From: CADCTB01 sp964479465
Lineage (GTDB): Bacteria; Actinomycetota; Acidimicrobiia; Acidimicrobiales; AC-14
DNA: 64,000 nt
Reading direction: 5' to 3'
Assembly: GCA_964479465.1 (NCBI GenBank)
Contig: CAYZMG010000015.1
Coordinates: 1-64,000, forward strand
In this document: positions 56,971 to 64,000 of the stretch, piece by piece
Position numbering within the stretch: position 1 is the first letter of the stretch
Layout of the letters: each line of letters begins with the position of its first letter
Translations under genes and position numbers: made by a program
Notes under the pieces: generated by a model
The model's database searches: none
Told to the model about the DNA's origin: nothing
The model's input: the letters and a program-made list of their open reading frames with translations, nothing else

Positions 56971-58392
56971 TCAGCGCTGCAACACGACGTAGTCCTTCTC
57001 GCTGAACGTCTCGCGCCACCCCGCGGCCCGCAGGATCTGAACCAGCGGGAGGTCCTTCTCCCAAAGCACGACATCGATCTGTCGGCGTTCGAGAACCTCG
57101 ACGACCCCGGGCCGCCCTTCAAGAAGCGTCCGGTAGTCCCTGGTCACCGATACCGGGTACATGTCGTACCGATCGTCGATGAACACCCGGCCCTGCTGGC
57201 CGTAGCGGAGGATGAGGTAATTGCCGACGAAATCCTCATGCGCTATGCGGTGGGCGCCGGTCAGCAACCCGTTCTCCTCGAGCCAGGCCACGGATTCGGC
57301 GGGGTAGGCACGGATGTCGACGGGGTCGGTGGTGAATATGGACAGCGCGAAGAACGCAAAGGCCACAGTGATCAGGGCCAGCATGGCCCGGTTGGTCCGG
57401 GCGCTGCCGAGGGCCCGGACCGACCCCTCGGAAGCGGGGGTGGGGCGAAGGGCACGGCCCAGCACCGGCGCCACGACCACAGCCAGCAGGCCGACGTTGC
57501 GGGACGCGAACAGGCTTGCGGCGAGGAAAACGACGACCGGAACAGCATCACGCCAGGTGAGACGGGCGCGAAAGAGCAGGACGAGTGCCAGGGCGAGGAA
57601 GGCAAGTGCGAGGTAACCGCCGTCCGAGGAGAAATCAGGCGAGCGCCACTCGACGATGTCGCGGAACGACTCGGTCTTCTGGCCCAAGGTCAGCGGGAAC
57701 GTCAGGAGCCTGAGGCCCAAGGGGTTGACGACCGCGACGACCAAGCCGGCTGCGAACCCGCAGATGTAGCGCCAGGTCAAGCGGGGCCACACCCGCCAGT
57801 CGAGCCCTTCACCGACCGCCCTCGCCCCCAGCCAGAGGAGGCCGAGTGGGAACGACCCGTGGCTGTTCACCCACACCCAGACCACGGGAACGAGCAACCA
57901 CACCGGCTTCCGTCGCTCCAGGATCGTGATGGTCAACGCCATGCAGATCAGGCCGAACACCAAGGGCCGGCCGGACCATGGGGACGCTCCGATCCCTACG
58001 GCTGCGAGGCCGGCCAGGGCGGTACGCAGCGGTGACCCGGTCCGGACCAGGCGGACGACCAGGAAGGCCAGCAACGCCAGCAAGAGAGCCTGTTCGAGGA
58101 CGACGAGCTTGAACCCGCCGACGCGGTACGCCCAGCCGTAGATCCATTCCGGAAGCCAGCTCTGGACGACCCACCGCTCCCCGGCTGCCGTGAAGGAGTA
58201 CGGGTCGGTGCGAGGGATCGCCCCGGTCCGGGCCATGTCGATCCCCGTGCGCAGATGGGTGATCATCGAGTTGTCGCTGATGGGGAGCGTGCCGAGCCGG
58301 AATCCGAACAGCACGAAGGTCGCCATGAAGAGCGACTCCATGCTCGGAGCCTTGATGAACTGTCTCAGACGGGACACGCCGCCGCCCCGCAC
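56971..58392 (-). CDS. Multi-pass membrane protein of unknown function
   Basis: A 473-aa protein with about 10 membrane helices. The first loop has YSFTAAGERWVVQSWLPEW and IYGWAY, and the middle VWVWVNSHGSFPLGLLWLGA. The ~110-residue C-terminus is soluble and includes HEDFVGNYLILRYGQQGRVF, IDDRYDMYP and a final SEKDYVVLQR. The overall layout recalls GT-C or O-antigen-ligase-like membrane proteins, but no family is certain. Start is GTG 58392 or GTG 58377; neither has a good ribosome-binding site. It lies 33 bp after rpsA and is probably cotranscribed. Confidence 0.7.
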   Translation of the reverse strand: MRGGGVSRLRQFIKAPSMESLFMATFVLFGFRLGTLPISDNSMITHLRTGIDMARTGAIPRTDPYSFTAAGERWVVQSWLPEWIYGWAYRVGGFKLVVLEQALLLALLAFLVVRLVRTGSPLRTALAGLAAVGIGASPWSGRPLVFGLICMALTITILERRKPVWLLVPVVWVWVNSHGSFPLGLLWLGARAVGEGLDWRVWPRLTWRYICGFAAGLVVAVVNPLGLRLLTFPLTLGQKTESFRDIVEWRSPDFSSDGGYLALAFLALALVLLFRARLTWRDAVPVVVFLAASLFASRNVGLLAVVVAPVLGRALRPTPASEGSVRALGSARTNRAMLALITVAFAFFALSIFTTDPVDIRAYPAESVAWLEENGLLTGAHRIAHEDFVGNYLILRYGQQGRVFIDDRYDMYPVSVTRDYRTLLEGRPGVVEVLERRQIDVVLWEKDLPLVQILRAAGWRETFSEKDYVVLQR

Positions 58393-58425
58393 GAAGGCGA
58401 CGGCGGGATCGTCGACCGACCCGGC

Positions 58426-59886
58426 CTAGCCGGCAGCCGGCACCTCGCCACCCACACCTGCGTCGCCCGCTTCCGCGCCTCCAGCCTCGGGCTGGCCGGG
58501 CGCGTCGAGGGCGGCAGGAACCGATTCGTCCGAGCCGGCGGCTGGGGCCGCCGTGCCCCCGAGCTCGGCTGCGTACTCGGCCCAGGCGGCCTGGGCCTCC
58601 GTCTCGGGCGTGAAGTCGACGTTGGCGAACTCACCGATGTAATTGCCCTGCTCGTCATAGGCGTGCTCGCCGAAGGCCTCCTGGTACTCGGCGGCCACGA
58701 CGCCGCCTTCGGCAGCCTGCTTGATGGACAGGCTGATACGCCGGCGCTGGAGGTCGAGGTCGATGATCTTGACCCACAGTTCCTCGCCGGGCGTGACCAC
58801 CTGCTCGGGCAGGTCGACGTGGTGGGCGGCCATCTCCGAGATGTGGACCAGGCCCTCGATCCCCTCGCCCACCTGCACGAAGGCACCGAAGGGGACCAGC
58901 TTGGTGACCCGGCCATAGACCAGCTCGCCGACGCGGTGGTTGTTGGCGAATTCCTGCCACGGATCCTGCTGGGTGGCCTTCAGGGAAAGGCTGATGCGCT
59001 CGCGGTCGAGGTCGACCTCGAGCACCTGGACCTCGATCTCGTCGCCCACCTGCACCACGGAGGCCGGGTGGTCGACGTGCTTCCAGGACAGCTCGGACAC
59101 GTGCACGAGACCGTCCATGCCGCCCAGGTCGACGAAGGCACCGAAGTTGACGACGGAGGACACCGTGCCCTTGCGGATCTCGCCGGGCTTGAGGTTCTCG
59201 AGGAAGTCCTCCCGCTGCTCCTTCTGGGTCTCCTCCAGCCATGCCCGACGGGACAGCACCACATTGTTGCGGTGCTTGTCGAGCTCGATGATCTTGGCCT
59301 CGAGGCTGCGGCCGACGTAGGGCTGGAGGTCGCGCACTCGCCGGAGCTCCACCAGGGAGGCCGGAAGGAAGCCCCGCAGTCCGATGTCGAGGATGAGGCC
59401 GCCCTTGACGACTTCGATGACCGGGCCGGAGACGACACCGTTGGCCTCCTTGACCCGCTCGATCGTGCCCCAGGCCCGCTCGTACTGAGCCCGCTTCTTG
59501 GAGAGGATCAGCCGGCCCTCTTTGTCCTCCTTCTGGAGGACCAGCGCCTCGATCTCCTCGCCCATGCTGACGATCTCGTGGGGGTCGACGTCGTGGCGGA
59601 TCGACAGCTCCCGAGCCGGGATCACGCCCTCGGACTTGAACCCGATGTCGAGGAGAACCTCGTCCTTGTCGACCTTGACCACTGTGCCGGTGACGATGTC
59701 GCCGTCGTCGAAGTTGACGATCGTGCCGTCGATCGCCTCCTCGAAGGACATTCCGCCCAGGTCGTCGTCGACCACATTCCGGAAGGTGTACTCGCCCGCC
59801 TCGTTGAAGGTGCCGGGCTCGCCTGCGGCGGCGGGAGGAGCAACTTCGGCTGGGTTTTCAGTGGGGGAAGTGGTCTGGTCGGACAT
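58426..59886 (-). CDS. rpsA: 30S ribosomal protein S1
   Basis: A 486-aa protein with four S1 RNA-binding repeats at about residues 61-132, 147-215, 231-302 and 316-390 (GDIVTGTVVKVDKDEVLLDI; VSGPVIEVVKGGLILDIGLR; RKGTVSSVVNFGAFVDLGGM; VYGRVTKLVPFGAFVQVGEG). The C-terminal ~90 residues are acidic, Ala-rich and variable. S1 helps mRNA binding and initiation. ATG 59886 has AGAAGG 12 nt upstream; an in-frame start at 59940 lacks support. polA-rpsA order is conserved in actinobacteria. Confidence 0.97.
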   Translation of the reverse strand: MSDQTTSPTENPAEVAPPAAAGEPGTFNEAGEYTFRNVVDDDLGGMSFEEAIDGTIVNFDDGDIVTGTVVKVDKDEVLLDIGFKSEGVIPARELSIRHDVDPHEIVSMGEEIEALVLQKEDKEGRLILSKKRAQYERAWGTIERVKEANGVVSGPVIEVVKGGLILDIGLRGFLPASLVELRRVRDLQPYVGRSLEAKIIELDKHRNNVVLSRRAWLEETQKEQREDFLENLKPGEIRKGTVSSVVNFGAFVDLGGMDGLVHVSELSWKHVDHPASVVQVGDEIEVQVLEVDLDRERISLSLKATQQDPWQEFANNHRVGELVYGRVTKLVPFGAFVQVGEGIEGLVHISEMAAHHVDLPEQVVTPGEELWVKIIDLDLQRRRISLSIKQAAEGGVVAAEYQEAFGEHAYDEQGNYIGEFANVDFTPETEAQAAWAEYAAELGGTAAPAAGSDESVPAALDAPGQPEAGGAEAGDAGVGGEVPAAG

Positions 59887-59964
59887 GAGTAGGTCGGCCT
59901 TCTTTCCGGACGGTAAGGACGGAGGGCGCGACGGTCGCACCTCTCCGCAGGCTCGATCCTACTG

Positions 59965-62580
59965 TCAGGACTTTGCATCTGCCCACGAGTCGCCCCAGGA
60001 CAGGTTCACCTCCAGGGGAACCGAGAGGTCGGCGGCGCCCCGCATGGCCTCCAACGTGAGGGCGGCGACCGCCTGCTCCTCCGCGGGCTCGACCTCGACG
60101 ATGACCTCGTCGTGGACCTGGAGCACGAGGCGGCTCATCCGACCCTGGTCCTCCAGGCCCCGGTCGAGGCGGACGAGGGCGACTTTGAAGATGTCGGCGG
60201 CCAGGCCCTGGATACCGGCGTTCATGGCCTGGCGCTCGCCGGCCTGGCGCAGCCGGTAATTCGGCGACTGGAGCTCGGGGATCTGGCGCCGGCGGCCGAA
60301 CAGGGTCTCGGTGTAGCCCCGGTCCCGGGCCTCGGCCACGGTGGCGTCCATGTAAGCCCGGACGCTGGGGAAGGCGGCGAAGTAGGCGTTGAGGATCTCG
60401 GCGGCCTCGTCGGTGGAGATCCCCAGGCGCTGGCCCAGGCCGTAGGACTCCATGCCGTAGGCCAGCCCGTAGGAGACCATCTTGGCCTTCGAGCGCTGGG
60501 CGATGGTGACCGCATTCGGCTCCACCGCAAAGATGCGGGATGCCGTGGCCTTGTGGATGTCCTCCCCGCTGGCGAACGCGTGGATCAACCCCGGGTCCTG
60601 GGCCAGGTGGGCGATGACCCGCAGTTCGATCTGGTTGTAGTCGGCGACCAGGAAGCGCCGGCCCTCGGCCGGGATGAACGCCCGCCGGATGCGCCGGCCC
60701 TCCTCGGTGCGGATCGGGATGTTGTGAAGGTTGGGGCGGTCGGAGCTGAGCCTCCCGGTGCGAGCGACCGTTTGGTTGAAGCTGGCGTGGATACGGCCGT
60801 CGGCGGCGACCTCGCCCAGCAGGCTCTCGCCGTAGGTCGACCGCAGCTTCTCGACCTCCCGGTACCGCAGCAGCGGTTCGATCACTGGGTGGAGGCCCCG
60901 GAGCTTCTCCAGCGACGCGGCGTCGGTGGAGAAGCCGGTCTTGGTCTTCTTCTGGGGCTGGAGGCCGAGCTCGTCGAACAGCACACGGCGCAGTTGCTGG
61001 GTGGAGTTGACGAGGAAACGGGTGCCGCACAGCTCCTGGATCTCCTCCTCCAGGCGCCGGCCCTCGGCCACCAGGCCGTCGTAGATGCGGCGCAGGAGGT
61101 CGACGTCGACCCGCACGCCCACCTTCTCCATCCGGGCCAGCACCCGCACGAGGGGGCGCTCGATCTCGTCGTAGAGCTTCTGGAGGCCGCGGCTCTCCAT
61201 GGCCTTGGACAGCGCCGGCGCCAGCCGGGAGGTGGCCACGGCCCGGCGGGCGGCCTCCTCGGCCGCGTCGGGGGCGGTGCCGGAGAGGTCGAGCTGGCCC
61301 GGTGGCGGCGCGTCGGGCGAGCTGATGTCGAGGCCGAGGTAGCGAAGGGCGAGATCCTCCAACAGGTACTGGGACTCGGCCGGGTCGAGGAGGTAGGCGG
61401 CGATGGCGGTGTCCACGTCGAGGCCGCGCAGCTCGATGGCCCGCAGGTCGAGGGCCCGCATGAGCTCCTTGGCCTTGTGGGTGGAGTAGGTGCCGAAATC
61501 CTCCGGGAGCAGCTCGGAGGGGACCCAGGACGCCTCGTCCTCCCCGCGACTGACGGCGACCCCGAGCAGGGCGCTGCGCCCCTCCTCGCCCGCCCAGGAT
61601 GCGGCCAGGCTCACTTGGCCCTGGAAGGCCTTGATTCCCTCCTCGTGGTTGACGACCCGGTGAACCGTCACGTCGAGGCGCTCGCTGGCCACCGGCGCCG
61701 GCGCTGCCGCGCCTGTCGCCTCGATGAACCGGGGGTAGAGGGTGTTGAACTCCAGGAACCGGAAGAGGTCCCGGACGGCGTCGGGGTCCCACTGGCCCAT
61801 GCGCAGGCTGTCGAGGTCGACCTCGAGGGGGACGTCGCGCACCAGCGGCGTCGCCGTGGCGTTGCGCCGGACCTGCTCCTCGTGGGCGATCAGGCTCTCC
61901 CGCAGCTTGGGCGTGTTCATGTCGACGTTGGCGAACACGCCGTCGAGGTCGGCGTAGGTGTTGATGAGCTTGGCCGCCGTCTTGGGGCCCACGCCGGGAA
62001 CGCCGGGCAGGTTGTCGGAGGGGTCGCCCCGCAACGCGGCGTACTGGGGGTAGTCCGCCGGCGTGACGCCGGTCTTCTCCTTGATACCGGCCTCGTCGTA
62101 GATGGCGTAGTCGGTGACGCCCCGCATGTTGTAGAGCACCTTCACCAGCGGGTCCTCGACCAGCTGGTAGGCGTCGCGGTCACCGGTGACGATGAGAACC
62201 TCGTCGCCGCGGTCGCGGGCCTCGGTGGCCAGGGTGGCGATCACGTCGTCGGCCTCGAACCCGGCCTTGTCGACGATCGGGATCTTCAGGGTCTCGACCA
62301 CCTGGCGGACCAGGCCCAACTGCTGGCGGAGGATGTCTGGCGCCTCGGCCCGACCGGCCTTGTAGTCGCTGACCAGAGCGTGGCGGAACGTCGGCTCGGC
62401 CCGGTCGAGAGCGACGGCGATCTGGTCCGGGGTGTGGTCCTTCAGCAGGTTGATGAGCATCGCCGTGAACCCGTAGACGGCGTTGGTGACCTGCCCGGAC
62501 GCCAGCGCCAGGCTGGTCGGCAGGGCGAAGAAGGCGCGGTAGGCCAGCGAGTTGCCGTCGATGAGCATGAGCTTGGCCAT
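59965..62580 (-). CDS. polA: DNA polymerase I
   Basis: An 871-aa enzyme. The N-terminal 5'-3' exonuclease (about residues 1-290) has LMLIDGNSLAYRAFFAL, KAGFEADDVIATLATEA, VTGDRDAYQLV and GDPSDNLPGVPGVGPKTA. The middle 3'-5' exonuclease-like region lacks a clear D-x-E active site, as in other actinobacterial enzymes. The polymerase domain has ADYNQIELRVIAHLAQD, RSKAKMVSYGLAYGMESYG and VLQVHDEVIVEV. It works in Okazaki-fragment processing and repair. ATG 62580 overlaps the stop of the Uma2-like gene by one base. Confidence 0.97.
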   Translation of the reverse strand: MAKLMLIDGNSLAYRAFFALPTSLALASGQVTNAVYGFTAMLINLLKDHTPDQIAVALDRAEPTFRHALVSDYKAGRAEAPDILRQQLGLVRQVVETLKIPIVDKAGFEADDVIATLATEARDRGDEVLIVTGDRDAYQLVEDPLVKVLYNMRGVTDYAIYDEAGIKEKTGVTPADYPQYAALRGDPSDNLPGVPGVGPKTAAKLINTYADLDGVFANVDMNTPKLRESLIAHEEQVRRNATATPLVRDVPLEVDLDSLRMGQWDPDAVRDLFRFLEFNTLYPRFIEATGAAAPAPVASERLDVTVHRVVNHEEGIKAFQGQVSLAASWAGEEGRSALLGVAVSRGEDEASWVPSELLPEDFGTYSTHKAKELMRALDLRAIELRGLDVDTAIAAYLLDPAESQYLLEDLALRYLGLDISSPDAPPPGQLDLSGTAPDAAEEAARRAVATSRLAPALSKAMESRGLQKLYDEIERPLVRVLARMEKVGVRVDVDLLRRIYDGLVAEGRRLEEEIQELCGTRFLVNSTQQLRRVLFDELGLQPQKKTKTGFSTDAASLEKLRGLHPVIEPLLRYREVEKLRSTYGESLLGEVAADGRIHASFNQTVARTGRLSSDRPNLHNIPIRTEEGRRIRRAFIPAEGRRFLVADYNQIELRVIAHLAQDPGLIHAFASGEDIHKATASRIFAVEPNAVTIAQRSKAKMVSYGLAYGMESYGLGQRLGISTDEAAEILNAYFAAFPSVRAYMDATVAEARDRGYTETLFGRRRQIPELQSPNYRLRQAGERQAMNAGIQGLAADIFKVALVRLDRGLEDQGRMSRLVLQVHDEVIVEVEPAEEQAVAALTLEAMRGAADLSVPLEVNLSWGDSWADAKS

Positions 62581-63119
62581 CAGATCTCGGCGGTGCCGCC
62601 CTCCCAGGCGAGGCGCAGCTTCCCGTCGGCCGTCTCGGCCCGGACGCCGAGGCATTCGATGAGGACCGGCTCGACGGGCACCATCCGCCCGTCTTGGTTA
62701 GCAAACAGCTCCACCCCGCGGGTGAGCGGCTCGATGACCAGAACCTCCGCAACGCCGACCGAGGCGTACCAGTCGAACTTCCGGTATGTCTCGTCGTGCG
62801 GCAAGAGGATCTCGACGACAAGGGAGGCGGCACCTTCGATACCGCGCTTTGATGCAAGCTCCGGCCGGGCGTACTGCTGATCGGGGACTCGCCAGTCGTC
62901 GTCGACTCCCGGCCGGAACAGGCCGGTTGGGTCATAGCGCGGCAGTAGGCCACGCGCCTTGGCGATAGGTCCTAGAACGAGGAAGAGCTCAGCGCCGAGA
63001 GCCTGGTGCTCGCCTGACGGCGGCGGAACCATGTGGAGTTCGCCCTCCCACATCTCGTCGGACCTATCGAGGCCCTTGCTACGGCGTTCATCGAGGAGGG
63101 CTTGGGGCACCTCGAGCAT
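62580..63119 (-). CDS. Uma2-family (DUF820) endonuclease-like protein
   Basis: A 179-aa protein of the Uma2 group of PD-(D/E)XK-like folds. DEMWEGELHMVPPPSGEHQ and the later VPDQQYARPELASKRGIEGA lead to SLVVEILLPHDETYRKFDWY and ASVGVAEVLVIEP, matching the family order (PD..., LVVE-x-LSP, K-x-x-x-Y-x-x-x-GV-x-E-x-x-V-x-x-P). The biological role is unknown. Start is ATG 63119 or GTG 63131. It diverges from the DtxR-type gene and is coupled to polA. Confidence 0.8.
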   Translation of the reverse strand: MLEVPQALLDERRSKGLDRSDEMWEGELHMVPPPSGEHQALGAELFLVLGPIAKARGLLPRYDPTGLFRPGVDDDWRVPDQQYARPELASKRGIEGAASLVVEILLPHDETYRKFDWYASVGVAEVLVIEPLTRGVELFANQDGRMVPVEPVLIECLGVRAETADGKLRLAWEGGTAEI

Positions 63120-63167
63120 GACGGCTCTCACCGCGCCGATCGTACCGCCGGCAGGTACCATGCCGGC

Positions 63168-63827
63168 GTGGCAGACGGCTTCCATCCGCCCCTCGAGGAG
63201 TACCTGGAAACCATCTGGGAACTCGAGGAGGAGGGTATCCCTGTGATCCAGGCCCGGCTGGCCGAGCACATGGACGTCTCCGCACCGTCGGTGTCCGAGA
63301 TGATCCGCCGGCTGAAGGGCGAGGGCTGGGTCGACTCCGAGGGCCGCTCGATCACCCTCACCGACAAGGGACGGGCCCGGGCCATCAGCGTGGTGCGCAA
63401 GCACCGGCTGGCCGAGCGCCTGCTCACCGACGTCATCGGCCTTCCCTGGCATAAGACCCACGTCGAGGCGTGCCGGTGGGAACACGTGATCTCCGACGAG
63501 GTCGAGGAGCGGATCGTCGCCCTTCTGGGCAACCCGGCGACGTGTCCCCACGGCAACCCCATCCCCGGCGCCGGCGGTCCGGAGCGCGACCTCTCGGCCC
63601 TTGCCGGGTTGGAGCCCGGCGACCACCTGCGCCTGGAGCGGGTCACCGAACAGGTCGAGGTCGACCTGGAGGCGCTGATCTACCTCGACAGCCACGGCTT
63701 CGTGCCCGGCGCCGCAGCCACCGTCAGCGCCAAGGCGCCGGACGGCACGCTCACCCTGGCCCTGAAAGAAGGCACCATCGCCCTCGGGCCGGCGCTGGCG
63801 TCCCAGTTGTTCGTCGCCCGGGTCTAG
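63168..63827 (+). CDS. DtxR/IdeR/MntR-family metal-dependent repressor
   Basis: A 219-aa regulator. The winged helix (residues 1-65) has LEEYLETIWELEEEGIPVI, AEHMDVSAPSVSEMIRRLKG; the dimerisation/metal domain has KHRLAERLLTDVIGLPWHKT and HVEACRWEHVISDEVEERI, where Cys-x-x-Glu-His and the other His/Glu ligands match DtxR. The residue aligned with DtxR Met10 is Glu (LEEYLE). A C-terminal FeoA/SH3-like domain ends FVARV. GTG 63168 has little leader. It probably controls iron or manganese genes. Confidence 0.9.
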   Translation: MADGFHPPLEEYLETIWELEEEGIPVIQARLAEHMDVSAPSVSEMIRRLKGEGWVDSEGRSITLTDKGRARAISVVRKHRLAERLLTDVIGLPWHKTHVEACRWEHVISDEVEERIVALLGNPATCPHGNPIPGAGGPERDLSALAGLEPGDHLRLERVTEQVEVDLEALIYLDSHGFVPGAAATVSAKAPDGTLTLALKEGTIALGPALASQLFVARV

Positions 63828-63836
63828 GGCGACCGG

Positions 63837-64000
63837 CTACTCCGCCGGCAGGGTGCCGTCGATGATCTGCTGGGCGACGGTGCGCATCTTGGCCCGGTGC
63901 TGCATGGCCGTGCGCTGGATGAAGGAGAAGGCCTCGGCCTCCGACATGCCGTCGCGGTCCATGAGCAGCCCCTTGGCCCGGCCGACCACCCGCTGGGTCT
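63837..64000 (-). CDS. ANTAR-domain regulator, C-terminal part (5' end outside window)
   Basis: The final 53 codons encode RVVGRAKGLLMDRDGMSEAE followed by AFSFIQRTAMQHRAKMRTVA and a short tail, the three-helix ANTAR RNA-binding domain. Such proteins (PdtaR type) act as transcription antiterminators. A PdtaR-like gene near polA is common in actinobacteria. The N-terminal receiver, if present, is outside the window. Confidence 0.88.
   Translation of the reverse strand, partial: TQRVVGRAKGLLMDRDGMSEAEAFSFIQRTAMQHRAKMRTVAQQIIDGTLPAE

Overview
The window is high-GC DNA from an actinobacterium, from a draft assembly with three N-runs (20046-20055, 23938-23947, 56355-56454). Two conserved actinobacterial gene neighbourhoods show this: uvrC-rapZ-yvcK-gap-pgk-tpiA-secG, and an ANTAR regulator with polA-rpsA-coaE-uvrB-uvrA. 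GTG starts and 4-bp ATGA/GTGA overlaps are frequent, and no outer-membrane component (such as a pilus secretin) is seen. I favour a deep-branching lineage such as Acidimicrobiia; that is inference, not proof.

Layout. 1-3.4 kb: the 5' part of a secreted Ser/Thr/Gly/Ala-rich protein (minus) and a membrane protein fused to a spermidine-synthase-like domain (plus). 3.4-13.1 kb (minus): tRNA-Leu(GAG), a peptide-type solute-binding lipoprotein, secG, tpiA, pgk, gap, yvcK, rapZ, a small membrane-protein gene broken by an amber codon, a methyltransferase and uvrC. whiA is missing from its usual place between yvcK and gap. 13.1-16.1 kb (plus): an XRE regulator plus nucleotidyltransferase pair resembling a toxin-antitoxin module, nadA, and a methyltransferase.

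16.2-31.9 kb is one long minus-strand surface-polysaccharide cluster. It holds two GT-C-like membrane proteins, a polyprenyl-phosphate sugar transferase, five glycosyltransferases, a Wzx-type flippase, and a GDP-sugar block: a GDP-mannose 3,5-epimerase-like enzyme, a GDP-fucose/colitose synthase-like enzyme, a ColD-like 3-dehydratase with His in place of the PLP lysine, a frameshifted FkbM methyltransferase, and gmd. Together Gmd, ColD and the epimerase/reductase predict a GDP-L-colitose route. 31.9-32.7 kb holds a degenerate partial copy of the uvrA 3' end and a MazEF-type module. 32.7-41.1 kb carries uvrA, two tandem paralogous membrane proteins and uvrB.

41.2-44.9 kb: an ice-binding-domain (DUF3494) surface protein with a Thr-rich stalk and an LPRTG motif, coaE, a divergent unknown gene whose start codon overlaps that of coaE, and an alpha/beta hydrolase. 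45.0-56.9 kb is a Tad/Flp pilus locus: tadG and tadE (minus) diverge from cpaB, tadZ, tadA, tadB, tadC, a NarL-type histidine kinase and response regulator, and then a tandem array of at least six almost identical Flp prepilin genes. Most pilin genes, and tadE, have upstream elements matching sigma-28 (FliA/SigD/WhiG) promoters, TAAA-N15/16-GCCGATA, and several pilin units end in a near-identical long-stem hairpin. This pilus regulon is the most striking feature of the window. 57-64 kb: a membrane protein, rpsA, polA, a Uma2-like protein, a DtxR/MntR-type metalloregulator and the C-terminus of an ANTAR regulator.
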